Notes: generated from the sequence alone by a model not told the origin. A DNA stretch of 64,000 bases from Cyprinodon diabolis (GCA_030533445.1 CM060064.1:25989126-26053125), one strand, 5' to 3'; shown: positions 34,151 to 64,000, counted from the first letter of the stretch. Made by a program: numbers and translations.

Positions 34151-37100
34151 TGAATAAAAGTACACAGTGTATCTTTAAAATGATCAAATGTATTCCTAAC
34201 TGCCTCTAACAGTTTGTGATATGGACCCTACAGGCAGTTGTCCAGGGTGGTAACAATAGGGGGTTGCAGGAGAACTAGATTAAAATAAATATCGGTCAGT
34301 TGCTGCAATGTGATCTTTATACATGATACTTATGGCCTTATAAAAAAATTTTTTGTGTGTGGATAAAGATCTATTTTTTTTCTCTTGCTTATGAAACTTT
34401 AATCTGGGTCTCAGACCTTTGAGCAAGAGCTGTACGATTCTGAGCCACTTGCAGCCCTCAAAATGTTTCTGGGTTGCCCTCGACCACTAGCTTAGCAGGT
34501 GATGCAGATGCACATTTAAAAAGATACAGATGTATAATTGATATATAGATAGGAAGCCTTTAAAAAAAAAAAAAAATCTTACAAGTTTAAAGTGCAAAAA
34601 AGGTATTCATGTTTTGACAGCTATGTTGATGCTTTTCATTTAAATCAATAATAAACGAGCACAAATATTCAATCAGCAAAATGCAAGCTTGGGCTTCAGT
34701 GTTTGTTAAATTTTGTATAATAAATAAATAATGAGCCATACCCCTTAAATTGCTGAAGACATTGTGAAGACAAAAATAATACATAGAAAAAGCCTCTACC
34801 ATAAAATATCTAGGACATTCTATTTATTTTTTCAACCAGGAAAACCTGGCCTGCAGAAATCGACCCAATTTGCACATTTTATTAAAAATATTGTGTTAAG
34901 CGTTTAGAATGTAAAAAGTCCAGACAGCATTAACCTTAGGCAATACTTTGAAGTTTTATAACTTCCTACATTATTTAGCATTCTGTCGGTACAGTGGTGT
35001 TCCTAAAATAGGAAGATTTTACCAGCTTTTATTTGATCAGACTTGAATCCAATATTCTTAAAGCCTTTAGTTAGCTTATAACTGTAGTGTATACGACGTG
35101 AGAATCCCACGGTCACAGTGTGAAACACAGCCGCTGCTCTAAGTCATTCTGCCACTTTAAAAAGATTAAATCTCTCGTTTTTGCCACAGTGAGAAATGAG
35201 CTACTGCATGAGAGATGAGCCTGCGCTGAAACCTGATAAGTCTGGTGGGACTGTTCTCTGGCCTATTAATAAACATAAAGGTCCAATGTGAAGGGGAGAG
35301 AGAGAGAATGGCGGCAGACTGAGTAACTGTTTGATGCAGAGAGGATTATTCAAACTCCTGATCTCAATTGGATGAATTATTCATCTGTGAGGATTTGGGT
35401 CCAACTAGAGCCATCAGGAAGACATATTAGACAACAGCTTTTAGCGCACGCTTGCAAAATGTGTTGATGCTCGCGCTTATATTTTCAGACAGCATCTGGT
35501 GGATGCATTCATTACGCACGTTTCTACTGATGTAGCTCGATGCCATGAGGTGGAAGCAGCAGGCTCTATTTGCAAATGAAACCGACTCTGCTGTGGAAGA
35601 GATCTCTAAGAACCAGGAAGACTTTTCTCCCGCTCCATGGCGTCCCACAGACTTCAGCAGAAAGATGTGAAACCTTTGATCTGAAGAAATGTATTAAAGT
35701 TGAATCAAGCTGCGGTTTGAAGGGGAAACTCTAAGAAAAAGACAGAATATTGAAGCTTAACTGGAGCTTAGCAGCGAATTTATTAAGATTAATGCGCTTT
35801 GAAAACAGTTCCTATATCCTGTCTGTAATTTGCTTCCTGATGCTTTAAGTCTCTCCTGATTTGTTCTGCAGCTTGGGAACACTTGTTGAGTATTTCATTG
35901 CTTTTCTACAAAATATCTTTAATACCAATAAATTGGTGTTAGAAAGTCTGAGTATATTAGGTCACTAAGGCCTAGAAGATGTTAACGAGCTGCCGAAACA
36001 GATTGTGCTGTCAGACCCTGTCCTCCACGGTGCACATTCTCTCTGTTGATGGTGTATACTTTCAAACACTATGTGAATCATGTTCATAGAGCCCCTAAAA
36101 ATGTTAATTTGTTGAGATCCTCATTAAGTCTCTGAAACCGTGTTAGATGATATTAGCCACATCAACACAGATCCCTATCCATACCTAATAGTATTAAAGT
36201 TTGGTTCCGCATCCCATCCACATCTGTTAAAGTCCCACAGGGGGTAGCAAGCTTGTTTATTTTCTAAACTGGCTCCAGCAGAGATAATTTAATTTTGTTG
36301 CTAGGGAGCCTCGTGATGGATTCTTATGTAGAGTAATAACTAGAAAAAATGGACCTCTTTATCATATTTACACACACAATCAACACAAAAGTTGTGTATG
36401 TCTACTTCCTAAAGTGATATTTAATTTTTATTTTTTGTTGAATTATAAAAAGAAAAGTATTCCAAGCCAATAATTGTGGAGAATGCTGTAATCAAACATT
36501 TTACAGGTTCAGATGATTTTATGTAAGATAAGCTGCTACTTTAACTTCGGAAAAAAAACTTCCATCACAAGCATCTAGAAAGCAGAGCATTGCCCAACAT
36601 GCACACAGCTTCAGTTGCGGTAAAGACATGGTAGAGTTTCCTGTGCCATTTCCTCTTTAAGGATTTAAATCTCTCAGAAGCCTCGTCTGACTCTGTCCTT
36701 AGTTTTCTTCATTTTCATAATTTAAAGTGAATCTTTCTGATTCTCTTTAAATGCATAAAATCAATCTAATTCATTTTACAAGGTCCGGACAGAAGTGAGT
36801 GAATCACAGCGTTTTTTTCTGGAAAACTGCCTGACTTCAGCAGCAGCCTCCGTTGGAGTATTTCACAGATCTGATATTTATTCTGTCCATCTGTCTCAAG
36901 CTGCACTGACAGATCCACAATCTGTAAAGCATTAACAGAGCAGATGACACAGTCTGACTCAGCTCTCACAAACACCAGGCAAGTTTTGGCTTGTTTTCTA
37001 ACTGCTGAGCTCCAGAGTTTGATTGTTCACATGCTTTAGAGTTACATTTTTCTCTGTGATGACAACCTCACACTTTGTTTGTCCTCTCACTTTAGGAGAA

Positions 37101-38214
37101 AAAGAAACCTTTAAAAGGTTTTCTTCAACATCCTCCAATCTGTGCAGCTACAGTCAGTTCTGTCATGGAACAGATTAAGTAGGGAAGAGGTTTGTTTTTA
37201 GAAGAAGCAGGAAGAAGATGGCGTCACATTCAAATTTTAACCGTTTGGAAAAATGGAAAAAATATGTGTGAGAGAAAAGCAACAGTGGACATAATCCTAA
37301 ACAGAGCGTCCACATGGTGGTGGGAGCATTATGCTGTGGGGATGGGTTTCTTCAGCAAAGACAAGCAGGTCAGAGTTAAAGGGAAGATGAATGGAGCTAA
37401 ATGTTAATTGCAAACATAGAGCCAGAGAACTAGTCCACTAGTCCCCAATAATTTTATATTTAAAGTACTTTAAGAAGTTTGAATTCTGAATATGACCGGA
37501 CTTTTCCTTTAAAACTTTCCATCTTAAAAACAAAGACGCTCTGTGAAGCAGCAATAGTTTATAATCAATTTATTCACTGCATATTAATTAATAAAAAAAA
37601 ACAAAACATAGGAACTGTTGCAAAACATACAGTATTTGAGTTAAACTCTGTGCCCTTTGGTTTCAGTCCTGTAACCCCCCCGCCCCACCCAGATAGCTAA
37701 CACAGTAGCTAAACGATCAGTGTTTAACTACACTGTACAAACACAAGACATCTGTACTGCCGGCTTGTTAAAGCTTCACAGGATGTAAACAACTTCATTT
37801 ATAAACAAAACAAAAAAGTGCTTCAATTCTCAGTGAAGTTTCTATAACAGGAGTAATCATTCCAATGTGTGAAAGTCGTGGACAGTAAGGTGCGATGAAG
37901 GTGGGGTGTCTCAGATTTAGAGCATGGCCAAGCATGCATTAAAAATATTAAAGTTCATATAAATAAATACGTTTTAACCTCCATTCCTGTTATGTATAAT
38001 TTTAAAAAATAGAACATCTAAAATAATCGTTTGGAGTCTGAGAGACTCAGACGTAGAGATTAGAATAAATGAAATGATGTGCAGTAAGCTAGGTCCTGAA
38101 CAGCAGCTCATCAGTATCAATAAATTACAGCTACAATCACTCAAAGTTGAAAAGCATGTTAATTTAGCAAGTATTAAACAATAAGAAATGTTTTTTCTTG
38201 ATCCTGGTTGGACC
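34151..38214. other. Intergenic space between convergent galnt1 and tmem245
   Basis: Apart from the Tc1 fragment at 37190-37405 nothing is identified. 35090-35720 looks less repetitive and less AT-rich than its flanks but has no frame over 73 codons. Confidence 0.5.
37190..37405 (+). mobile_element. Tc1-like transposase fragment
   Basis: GTCCACATGGTGGTGGGAGC and ATTATGCTGTGGGGATG are the DNA form of the transposase block GGGSIMLWG; downstream VRVKGKMNGAK matches the next block. It is short, frame-shifted and without ends. It lies between galnt1 and tmem245. Confidence 0.55.
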
Positions 38215-38661
38215 TTTATTTTAAAGGAAGTTCAGTTCAAACTTCCCCGAGCCTCCAGGAGAAGAGAGGTAGGGAGAACAACAGCTTCTTAACAAGAAAT
38301 TGAGCCTGGGAGCGCAGACATCTGGGGCTTTGTAGACAAAATATATAATCTTACAAATAACCGCCAAAGGATTTTATGCTTTTTCCCCCAGTATTATAAA
38401 ATAAATCAGGCACTGAGTTCAGAAAGATGATGGATTAGCATCAACTTCTGTTATACAATATCAGAAACCTGGTTTGTGATCAGGAGGTTTGTGTGTTGGA
38501 GAAACGGTACGCTCTGGGAAGCGGACAGAACCAGGAATCACTGCGCCTTTGTCTCTTCTTGGTCCGGGTCGAGCCTGTGGAGCCCGCTCACCTTTAGGGG
38601 AGCTCTGAGGGTGGGAAGTGATTCCCTGAAGCCACGTGATATTCTGCAGGGATACCACCTC
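38215..38661 (-). other. tmem245: Putative tmem245 3' UTR
   Basis: The first minus-strand AATAAA after the stop lies at 38220-38215 (TTTATT on the plus strand), giving a 3' UTR of about 0.45 kb. Another candidate is at 37574-37569, so a longer form is possible. Confidence 0.35.
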
Positions 38662-56198
<17,537 letters not shown>

Positions 56199-56295
56199 TT
56201 AAGCTTTGGTAGTTAATTTCATGCAGCAGAATATTTGGGACAAATAATACACAAAAATGAAAACCCTTCTCAGTTGTTTTTTTTTATTATTGTCA

Positions 56296-56510
56296 TTACA
56301 CTGTCACAATTACAGAGCAACAGAATGCACTCTCTGCATTTAACCCATCCCCTTGGGGAGGGCCATTGTGCGGTGCCCAGGTAGCAGTGTGGGGTTAAGG
56401 GTCTAGCTCAGAGAGCCAGAGTGTCAGTCCGTGGGAGTGGGGCTTGAACTCAGAACCTCTAGACTCCAAGGACAATGCCCAACCACTTGGCCACATTCCC
56501 CACAAACTCC
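56296..56510. repeat. Teleost dispersed repeat (GCATTTAACCCATCC type)
   Basis: The order CTCTGCATTTAACCCATCCC, GGTGCCCAGGTAGCAGTG, GGGTTAAGGGTCTAGCTC, GGCTTGAACTCAGAACCTC, CAACCACTTGGCCAC corresponds to a fish multicopy repeat with a tRNA-B-box-like GTTCGAACC-type segment (recall). It is intergenic, upstream of tmem245. Confidence 0.55.
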
Positions 56511-56579
56511 TCTGGGACTCATTCAACCCAGATGAGACATGTACGGTGGCCGACTACGGTGGCAGACAGGTGCAAATGC

Positions 56580-56770
56580 GCAGCAAAAGAGAAAACATGC
56601 AAACAAAAAAAAGACACGCTCACAAATTAAATGCGGCAAACAAAAAGCAAATAAAATGCAGCAAACAAAAAAGAAGACACCCCCGAATGAAATGCAGCAA
56701 ACAAAAAGAGAGACGCAAACAAAAAAGAAGACACCCCCGAATGAAATGCAGCAAACAAAAAGTGTTGAAA
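56580..56770. repeat. AAC-rich degenerate tandem repeat
   Basis: Units built from GCAAACAAAAAAGAAGACAC, CCCCGAATGAAATGCAGCAA recur about every 55 bp. They create spurious Lys/Gln-rich open frames. No start context, splice site or homology supports a gene. Confidence 0.75.
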
Positions 56771-59439
56771 ACGGAAGTGCTCCAGACCACTAGGGGGAGT
56801 CAAAGAAAATAGTATACATTTCTATGGGACCAGATGCAAGATTCAGAGAAAGATATTTGAAAGAAAGTAAAGGTACGTATTACTATATTTCTTTTCAGAT
56901 ACACCGTCTTTTATAATATTATAGAATAACAGAATAATTTATGGGTAGCGTGATAGACTTTGTGTCAGTCATACCGTTCTGGGCTCGGTCTCGTAGATGC
57001 TTGCCCGAATTAGCAAAGCAATTATGCTAATCATAATCAGATAGATAGATAGTGAATTCGATTTATCACCTATCTGTCACAAGAGGACTTATGTGCATAC
57101 CATACCAGTTAGTGCGCATGCGCGAAAGCAGCATGTACTGTAACCTACATAAAAAAAATAAAAAGAGCAATATTCTGTATTCATATCAGTAAACGAAATA
57201 CAACAACCAAATCTAACCAATATATAATGTAGCCTATACATACTTTGGTCTCAACAATGCATATTTGTTTCCTACTGAAGATACACTTGCACAGCTTCTG
57301 CATAATTCTTCAGTTTGGATGCTGCAAACATCTTGCACTCCTATCCACAACATCCACTGGTTCTTCAAATTCTTCTGCCTCTTCGTGTAATTCCACCTGA
57401 CAGACTTTTTGTTCTGGAACTTAAGACTCTTTGTTCTGTATTTCTAAGCAGTTATGAAACCACCGACTTATGAGAACACTCCACCATGCATTAATGTTTC
57501 CTCCAGATACACATTATAGAATCTAATCCAGCCCTTTACCATCTGCTCTCCGCTGGAGCCAGTTATTTGAAATCCTGACTCAGCAGCTCAAAGTTTCTGC
57601 TAGCATATTTCCTCCCTCTTGTTCCTATGAACCTTTGCATAGCAATGTTGCTTGATCATGTTTTTCACATTGTGGAATGCCTTTATGGCTACAAGACTTT
57701 AAAACATAAAAAAAAAATATTTGTAGTAACTAGCGTTCCTCTCTGCTAAGTAGGCATGCAAGTAATATTTAATACTAATAAATAAAATTGCACATCTTGC
57801 TAAGGTATAAATGATTTAGGCTACTAGATATTTATTCTGATCAGTTATCAATCGGTTACGTCACAGCTGTGCTGTAGTGTTATGTCTGATGAAGATTTAA
57901 ATCCTGTTTCTCCAAAGTTCAATATTATTACTTTTATATTTTTATTCACTGTTCAGTAAAATAAACTATTAGTGACGAAATGACAAAAAAAAAAAAAACA
58001 AGTCCCCTTATTTTTCTTGCCACCAATCAGTAGGGGAGACCTGAGGCAATGTAACATTTTGCATAAGTATTTTTATACAGTAAACAGGCATCTGAGCGTC
58101 AATAGCCAAAACCATGTAAAGTTCAATTTAAGTGGGTACATTTTACAAAAGCTGCTTCTTAATGCAGTCAGATTGTTGCAACTGATCCTTGACATTTAAA
58201 CCATGTAGGTTTGGGCTTTAACGCAAAAGAAAAAAAACTCAATAACAGTATATCAAAAACAAAGCTGAAATAAAAAAAGAATTACTTTCATTCACAGAAA
58301 ACAGTAGTTATCTTTACCAATAAATCCAGGGGCAACTCTAAAATCTGCTGCTTTTTCTCTGGAAAGGAGGTCTCCTGTCTTCCCAGTTTCAGGACAACAG
58401 TAATTTGTCATTTTACCATCAGTGGCTGCTGCTAATATATACAGCCCCCATTCTGATAGACTGACATAATTACCTATTGTCTTTAAGCGCTTTTAAAAGT
58501 TTTCTTTATCCCTAAAATGTCTTTATCCTTCTCCATTCCCTGCGCACCACATTTACTGTAATGGGCCTATGTTACTGGTCACATCACATCACAAGCATTA
58601 AAATAGTTGTTAACTCCAGAAACAGCTGATCAGGAATAAAGGTTTGATGCACCCTTTTAGCACTGTGCCCCTATGCAACACATATAGCGCATACCTATTT
58701 TTTTTGGGCTACTGAGAAAGAACAAATAAGGAGTAAAACAAGGGAGCTTGGTTTCAGTGAATAGGCTGTGGAGAAAGAGGACACATCATTCAAAGAGAAA
58801 GGTTTGTATTTTCATTTTATACTTGAACATACTTCTCTGTACTTTAAAGGTTCCTTGTTGTAGTAACATATTATTTTAGACCTTTTAACATTTTCAAAGA
58901 TTTTTACTTCAGATTTAAAAGGTTAAAACAACATGAGTGAGAAACCAAGTTCTGTAAAATATTCCTTTGAATATTTTTTTTCCAACTCATAAATAAGCAT
59001 TGGCCATAGCTGTGGAAGATATGTTGGCTCATATCCACATGAACACTGCAGGAAAGCTCTTTCATGTCATTTTTCTTTAGTCTTTGCTTTCCAGGAAATG
59101 TTCTCTCGAGTCGCCAGCCAACAGTGGGGTTCTGAAATGGCTCCCAGTTTATTCAGTGGTGAGTGTAAACACTGTCTTCCAAATCCAAAGATGCTGTCGT
59201 GAATGTTCAAAAAGACGGTTAAAAATCTGATTACATATCTGAAGTACATTTATCCTCTATAGCAGTTGTTTATTCATTTTTCAAGATGAGCAATCCTCAT
59301 ATACTGTCTAATGTTTACTACGTCTAAAATAGTCTTAATCTGTTCAAGGTGCATATGTCATTGTGGCAACCAGCTTATTTTTATTGCTACATGATCATCT
59401 CTTCACTCCCTCCTCTACAGTGTGATTGGCTGTGCTTAT

Positions 59440-59612
59440 TTATGGCGTTCCCATGAGCAAATAAAAGGTAAGAGCAACGATGAGCAGTAAACAGATTGGA
59501 GAGTTGAAGGTCTGATAGGCTGTGGACGGCATAAAGATGTCTTCATACTTATAGATGCTGATCATGCGATCACTGACTGGAGGACTGTCGATGTCATGTC
59601 TTGTGATGGAAC
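59440..59612 (-). CDS. frrs1l: frrs1l coding exon 5 (membrane tail, stop)
   Basis: Residues 226-282: [34 protein letters not shown], then the hydrophobic tail [17 protein letters not shown] and TAA (59442-59440). Several minus-strand AATAAA hexamers follow (for example 59274-59269 and 59153-59148), so the poly(A) site is not fixed. Confidence 0.96.
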
Positions 59613-62600
59613 CTGTTGGCGCAGTGGGAAGGTGTCATTCAGGATTTTATTTTTAAAGAGAAGCCGATATGTTTATACTCACCTTGAATAGCAGGTCCCC
59701 ATGCGAACAGGTAATACCATGATAGATGTAAATCCACCAGCGTCTCCTCTCTTGGGACGTATAGTGGTCGCTTGAAACGGCAGGTAACCCGGTTGTTCTC
59801 GAAGATTCCTTCTTCATCCCGAGCCGGGTTCCTCTTGATCTCCTTGGCCCACTGGCCGACATTGTAGAAATGGTGGATCCTCACACGTCCGTTATCATCG
59901 TGAACACACCCCATTACATCATCTCCTCCCTAAGGCAAAAGGGATTATAGATGGAAGAAAAGATTTGGTTGTTGATCTGATGATACTGATGATGGTGGTT
60001 TTAGCAGAATTTTTTATTTTTATGGGAAGTATATTCAATTCTGTTTGGTTTTTATACATGATGCCATTTCAACATAAAAGTTACAGTATCCCAAGGCTCT
60101 TCACACAATAAAATGATCTAGTTAGTACACAGAAATAGGGATTCAATTAATTCTTTTAGACTTAATGAAGGACTCTAGGCCCAAAGTCCAATGGAAAGAT
60201 TGAAAAAAGAGAGATTTAAAAACAAATAGACCTCCAAAGAGTTCAATCCAGTCTTATTAACAGATTCAAAGTACATAGATTTATATTATATCTTGTTAAA
60301 GAAAAACGCCTAAAAACTAGTAAAATGCATTATTCCTAAAGCAATCTCTGCTGCATTAGCAATCACTTCTTCTGAACCAGTAAGTATCAACAGACACTTA
60401 ATACCATGGTGTTTTTAACTTCACGATCCCTCATATTGAGCATACATGTGGTGAGAGTGGAGAGAAGAGATCTCAGTTAACCTCTGTGAGAACCTGGCTC
60501 AGGAAAAGCTACCATCTACACTATCAACAGCAGGTTCGAGAAGACAGAAAACAAAGAAGCCCAATTCTAACCATTTTTTTTTGTTGCTGTTTTCCTATAA
60601 AACCAGACGAACATAAACTAAGGTAGAAGAATTAACAGTCCTGCATTAACACCTAGTTTAAGACACTCATGATTGAAAATAAAATATGCGGTAAATTCCT
60701 TAACTGCAGCAAAGATTTAAATCTGTATGTTTTAACCTTTTTCTAAATTAATTATGATGAACACATAAATTATTATGAGCAGCTTTAATCTGTTTTGATT
60801 AATTTTCCCATCTAAAAAAATATTTACAGTTATGTACATGTCTGGTTAACTAATGTTTAGACTAAGCAACACTAAACATAAATGTTGTATTTCAGTACTT
60901 AAACCATTAAAATATAATAATTTAAAAAAGTAAAGGCTTGGAAACATCAATCTGTGTGTAATAAGTCTTTATGATGTATTAAACATATTAAGTGTTTGTT
61001 ATTGAAATTATTCAATACTGCATTAATACTCTGATTTATTAATTGGGTCTTTACATTTTCTCTTAGTTGTAAACAGAGCAATTTTTGTGTACTTAGCCTG
61101 GTTAGCAAGTATGTGGCAGAAAATTAGGGAACGGTCTAGAATCCAATGAAGCTTGTTAATTCAAATGTACCTTCAACACTTACATAGAAATAAGGAAAGT
61201 TTTTGGACTGCTGTCAAAGGTGTTGGCTAGTTTAAGGATTTCACTTATCCTTTTCTTTAAGAGGAAATTTGGTGTTTCTCCTGCAGCGTCGCCTGAAGGC
61301 TGGAGGATTCTGTGCACCTAATAGAATTTTCACCCTGGAGAGGTCACAGGTCTGTTGCAGGGCAACATAGAGACGCACGAAGACACACAACCATGTACAC
61401 GAAAACACACCTAAGGAGAATTTAGAGAAACCAATGAACCTAAAAGTCATGTTTTTGGAATGTGGGAGGATGCGGAGTATCTGGAGAGAACCCACACAGA
61501 CATAGGGAGAACATGCAAACTCCATGCAGAAAGACCCCGGGCCAGGAATCGAACCCAGAACCTTCTTGCTGCAAGGCGACAGTCCTCCCCACTGTTGATA
61601 TTTTAACAATCTTTTTTATTTTATTTTGTATAATAGTGTGCAATATGTTTATATAATGAAGTACCTGCTGTATCTAAATTGCATCTAGTGTACACAATCC
61701 CCAAAGTAAGAAGCAAAAATCCCATTCTTGCTTGAAAGACCATGTGACTGATTAATCTTTTCTTTGCTTTAGATTCTATGCTTATTCTGCCTGCTTTGAA
61801 CTTTTACAATTGCTGTTATTGTTATTTACATAAGCTATAGTGTTTGTTTTTCTTGTAAAGAATTTGTGTTGTTGTAATCAAGTGTCAGATGGAAGTCCTA
61901 ATAATTTACATAGCTTTTTCTAAACATGAGCAAGAAAGACAGTCTTAATGTTCCTGTAAAATTATTCTATGTTTGTTGATGTAGGGCTTTAGTTTTCTGA
62001 ATCATGTCTAAAATGTTTAGATTACAAGCATTTAGATAACTTTCAATCTTTCACCAAACTTGTAAAAAAATTCTCAATGAAAGCTACCTTTTATAAAAGA
62101 ATGATCAATATGTTTGTTTACAAACAGCAGACATGAACGTTGCACAGTTTCTTACCATTTTTTTGTCGGAGGAGAAACCCACAGCCACCCAGCCGTCTGT
62201 GTCCGCACTCATCTCAAACTCTACATCTGTGCCAATGCGACGATAGCTCAGAAAGTAGTCACATGTCTCTGCATCGCATCCTGGTTTCCCATACCTGCAC
62301 ACAAATAGAGCATCAGTCAGTAAAGAGACACAATATAAAGCTGAAATAAAACAAAAATATTACAGCAGAACATACTTCTAAAAGAGTTTAGACTTCTTTA
62401 GCCTTCACATTTTATCATTTTACAATCTCAGGATTGCATTTTCTATTTGGATTTTATTTGCTTTTAGAACAGCATACTGTAGGTTAAAGATATGAAGTGG
62501 AAGGAAAGTCATAAATGATGTTCAGTATTTTATACTAATAAAAACTTGAAAAGTCTGAAATGTATTTGTCAAGATCACTCTGATACCCCTATATAAATTC

Positions 62601-63809
62601 AAGTTAAACTAATTACCATCAGTAGTAAACTAACTCCAATCTATATTTCACCTGAGCATAATTTTATCTTTTAATAAAACAACTATTCTGTGCAGGGAAA
62701 AAATAGACAGGGCAACATCAGACTAATAGAGAAAATAGAGGTATGGTTCAGGTTTTAAAACAAGCCATTAGAACCTTAAAAACACTCTAGACTGGGGTGC
62801 AGGTTCACCTCCCACCAATAAAACAACAACCCTTAAAAAAATAACCAGAACTGCAATTGAATGCTTTATAATCAATGTTAAAATTGATCAGTCTAACTTA
62901 GACTTGAATCCACCAGAAAACATGACACAATGTTTTCACAGAAGCTTTTTATCCAGTAAGACTGACCTTGAGTTATTTCAAAAACCCCAGTCTGTGGTGC
63001 AAAGCTGGAAGATTCATCAGAGGTTGTTTTACAAAGTGTTACTTTAGAAGGATACACTTTTTGGCACAACATTTTAAGATTTTTGGTCAAAAGTGATGTA
63101 AAATGTTAACTCTTTTTCACATATTTGCACTGTAGCTTCACTCAACACAAATTTCAGAGGACCTGTAGAAAATGTAGCAGCACATCAGTTTAGAAACAGT
63201 GGATTTAGGGCTAAAGTTGTGTTTCTGACCTTATGCAGCCTTTGGTTACTCCGCAGTCGCTGACTTTGATCTTGGCAAAAGGATCGACTGGTGGGGCTGT
63301 GGGGAATGGATAACCTGCAAGATAGAAAAAGCAAAACACTATATAATACTATATAGTAGGCTATATAAATGATCAAATAAATCAAATGGGGAGAGGCCAT
63401 CTGTTGTGAGAGTGTCGTGGAGGGATGGACGAGCGGGGAGCTGGCCTAGGTGCTGAAAGGCCCCGTTCAGATGCAGAGATGGGTTCAAAGCAATAAAAAT
63501 ATCGTATGTGCGCATAAATTTTCTCTTTGCATTCTCCAATATTTGTTCATACGCAACCAAGGTCCACATCTATTGGATTTGATTAAAGAGATCCAAATCC
63601 TTACCTTCATCAGACAAATATCTGGACTCCAGGAACTCGGAAGCGAATGTGCTGTACGAGTCCTTATGAGCCTCCTGATGGCCGGGCTCTCCGTGGTCCC
63701 CGTGGCCGGTCCGGAGTGCTCCTTCATCGGTGGGGCTCGGCGCGACTCCCCACCATCCGCTCCGGAGGAGCAGCACCGTCAGCTGCGCGAAGCTCCGCAA
63801 CAAAACCAT
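59440..63809 (-). CDS. frrs1l: Ferric-chelate reductase 1-like protein, complete coding region in 5 exons
   Basis: DOMON-domain protein of the ER that assists AMPA-receptor biogenesis in neurons; human FRRS1L loss causes epileptic encephalopathy (family knowledge). Exons in transcript order: 63809-63605, 63314-63230, 62294-62156, 59929-59683, 59612-59440. The sum is 849 nt, 282 residues plus TAA; all splice sites are GT-AG and in phase. Seen: a hydrophobic signal sequence near residues 1-25, a His/Gly-rich linker, [23 protein letters not shown], a DOMON domain at about 100-220 ([45 protein letters not shown]) and a C-terminal hydrophobic tail ending [16 protein letters not shown]. Unlike FRRS1 it has no cytochrome b561 core, as expected for FRRS1L. 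The ATG has G at -3 and G at +4. It lies head-to-tail upstream of tmem245, an adjacency also present on human 9q31. Confidence 0.96.
59683..59929 (-). CDS. frrs1l: frrs1l coding exon 4 (DOMON core)
   Basis: Residues 144-226: [58 protein letters not shown] and [13 protein letters not shown]. Acceptor CCTTAG, donor GTGAGT. A 2.2-kb intron precedes it. Confidence 0.96.
59930..62155 (-). other. frrs1l intron 3
   Basis: 2.2 kb, mostly AT-rich, with the dispersed repeat at 61325-61600. Confidence 0.85.
61325..61600. repeat. Teleost dispersed repeat (CATGTTTTTGGA-TGTGGGAGGA type)
   Basis: Contains GAGAATTTAGAGAAACCAAT, GTCATGTTTTTGGAATGTGG, GGAGAACATGCAAACTCCAT, GCAGAAAGACCCCGGGCCAG, CTTCTTGCTGCAAGGCGACA, a motif order very common in fish genomes. 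It lies in frrs1l intron 3. The open frames over it are chance. Confidence 0.6.
62156..62294 (-). CDS. frrs1l: frrs1l coding exon 3 (DOMON start)
   Basis: Residues 97-143: [20 protein letters not shown] and [17 protein letters not shown], beta strands of the DOMON fold with conserved cysteines. Acceptor TGCAG, donor GTAAGA; ends in phase 0. Confidence 0.96.
62295..63229 (-). other. frrs1l intron 2
   Basis: 0.9 kb of AT-rich DNA without recognisable features. Confidence 0.85.
63230..63314 (-). CDS. frrs1l: frrs1l coding exon 2
   Basis: Residues 69-97: [20 protein letters not shown] and GVTKGCI, nearly identical to mammalian FRRS1L. The acceptor is TTGCAG; the donor GTCAGA is weak but in phase. 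Confidence 0.93.
63605..63809 (-). CDS. frrs1l: frrs1l coding exon 1 (signal sequence)
   Basis: Residues 1-69: [15 protein letters not shown] signal core, a hydrophilic His/Gly/Glu linker, then [19 protein letters not shown]. The donor GTAAGG splits a Gly codon. This is the most GC-rich part of the gene. Confidence 0.93.
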
Positions 63810-64000
63810 GGCTAATAATGAAGCACGGAGTGATTAACGAAGGCTATACTGAAAAGGGAATCAAAGCTGGTCTTCATTTCTCTACGATTCCATTGGATGG
63901 GTAAACATCCAAGGCAGCGTCACGGAAGCATCTCCGGATTCTGCTTTTCTCTGTACTCAGAGATATGAGGGGATGCAGCGTCGCACACTGTCGGATTGTA
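63810..64000 (-). promoter_or_regulatory. frrs1l 5' UTR and promoter-proximal region (partial)
   Basis: Immediately upstream of the frrs1l start codon and cut by the window edge. No TATA box is evident at a usual distance. The role is inferred from position. Confidence 0.3.

Noticed and set aside
57786..57806. Resemblance to miR-32 (ATTGCACAT followed by CTAAG)
   Set aside because: Human miR-32 lies in a TMEM245 intron, so I looked for it. This match is on the opposite strand, outside the gene, has mismatches and an insertion in the mature region, and shows no hairpin partner. No other miR-32-like sequence was seen in the tmem245 introns.
61241..61609. 122-codon minus-strand frame in frrs1l intron 3
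   Set aside because: It lies on a common dispersed fish repeat and has no protein-family motif.

Overview
The window is nuclear DNA of a ray-finned (teleost) fish. Three vertebrate protein-coding genes can be reassembled exon by exon with consistent GT-AG splice sites and reading phase. The rest is AT-rich intron and intergenic DNA carrying fish-type DNA transposons (Tc1-like, hAT-type, a TTAA-target MITE), short dispersed repeats and TA microsatellites. There are no operons, CRISPR arrays or prokaryotic features. I cannot name the species.

Layout. 1-7440: upstream DNA or 5' intron of galnt1, with a degenerate copy of a dispersed repeat (2329-3002) and a decayed duplicate of the first galnt1 coding exon (about 6757-6945). 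7441-30560 (+): galnt1, polypeptide N-acetylgalactosaminyltransferase 1; 12 coding exons encode 557 residues, complete from Met to stop. Its introns hold a nearly intact Tc1-like transposon (9795-11446), a second degenerate Tc1-like element (about 23743-25262) and an 801-bp TTAA-flanked MITE (29233-30033). 30561-38661: galnt1 3' UTR and the space between two convergent genes, with Tc1 fragments. 56009 down to 38662 (-): tmem245, 18 coding exons, 866 residues, complete, including a 24-nt microexon; its introns hold a 705-bp hAT-type element with a perfect 8-bp target-site duplication. 56010-59439: intergenic, with repeats. 63809 down to 59440 (-): frrs1l, 5 coding exons, 282 residues, complete.

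The genes do not form a pathway. galnt1 starts mucin-type O-glycosylation in the Golgi. tmem245 is a multi-pass membrane protein of the AI-2E/PerM-like superfamily. frrs1l is a DOMON-domain ER protein involved in AMPA-receptor biogenesis. tmem245 and frrs1l are also close neighbours on human chromosome 9q31, whereas human GALNT1 is on chromosome 18q12, so the galnt1 junction is not shared with human.

I found no undescribed biological system. The items most worth a second look are the decayed galnt1 exon duplicate with intact acceptor and start codon, the Tc1-like transposase broken by a single stop codon, the TTAA-target MITE with about 290-bp inverted repeats, the inverted pair of repeats carrying an exon-like P2X7-type reading frame, and tandem ZNF143/THAP11-like motifs upstream of tmem245.
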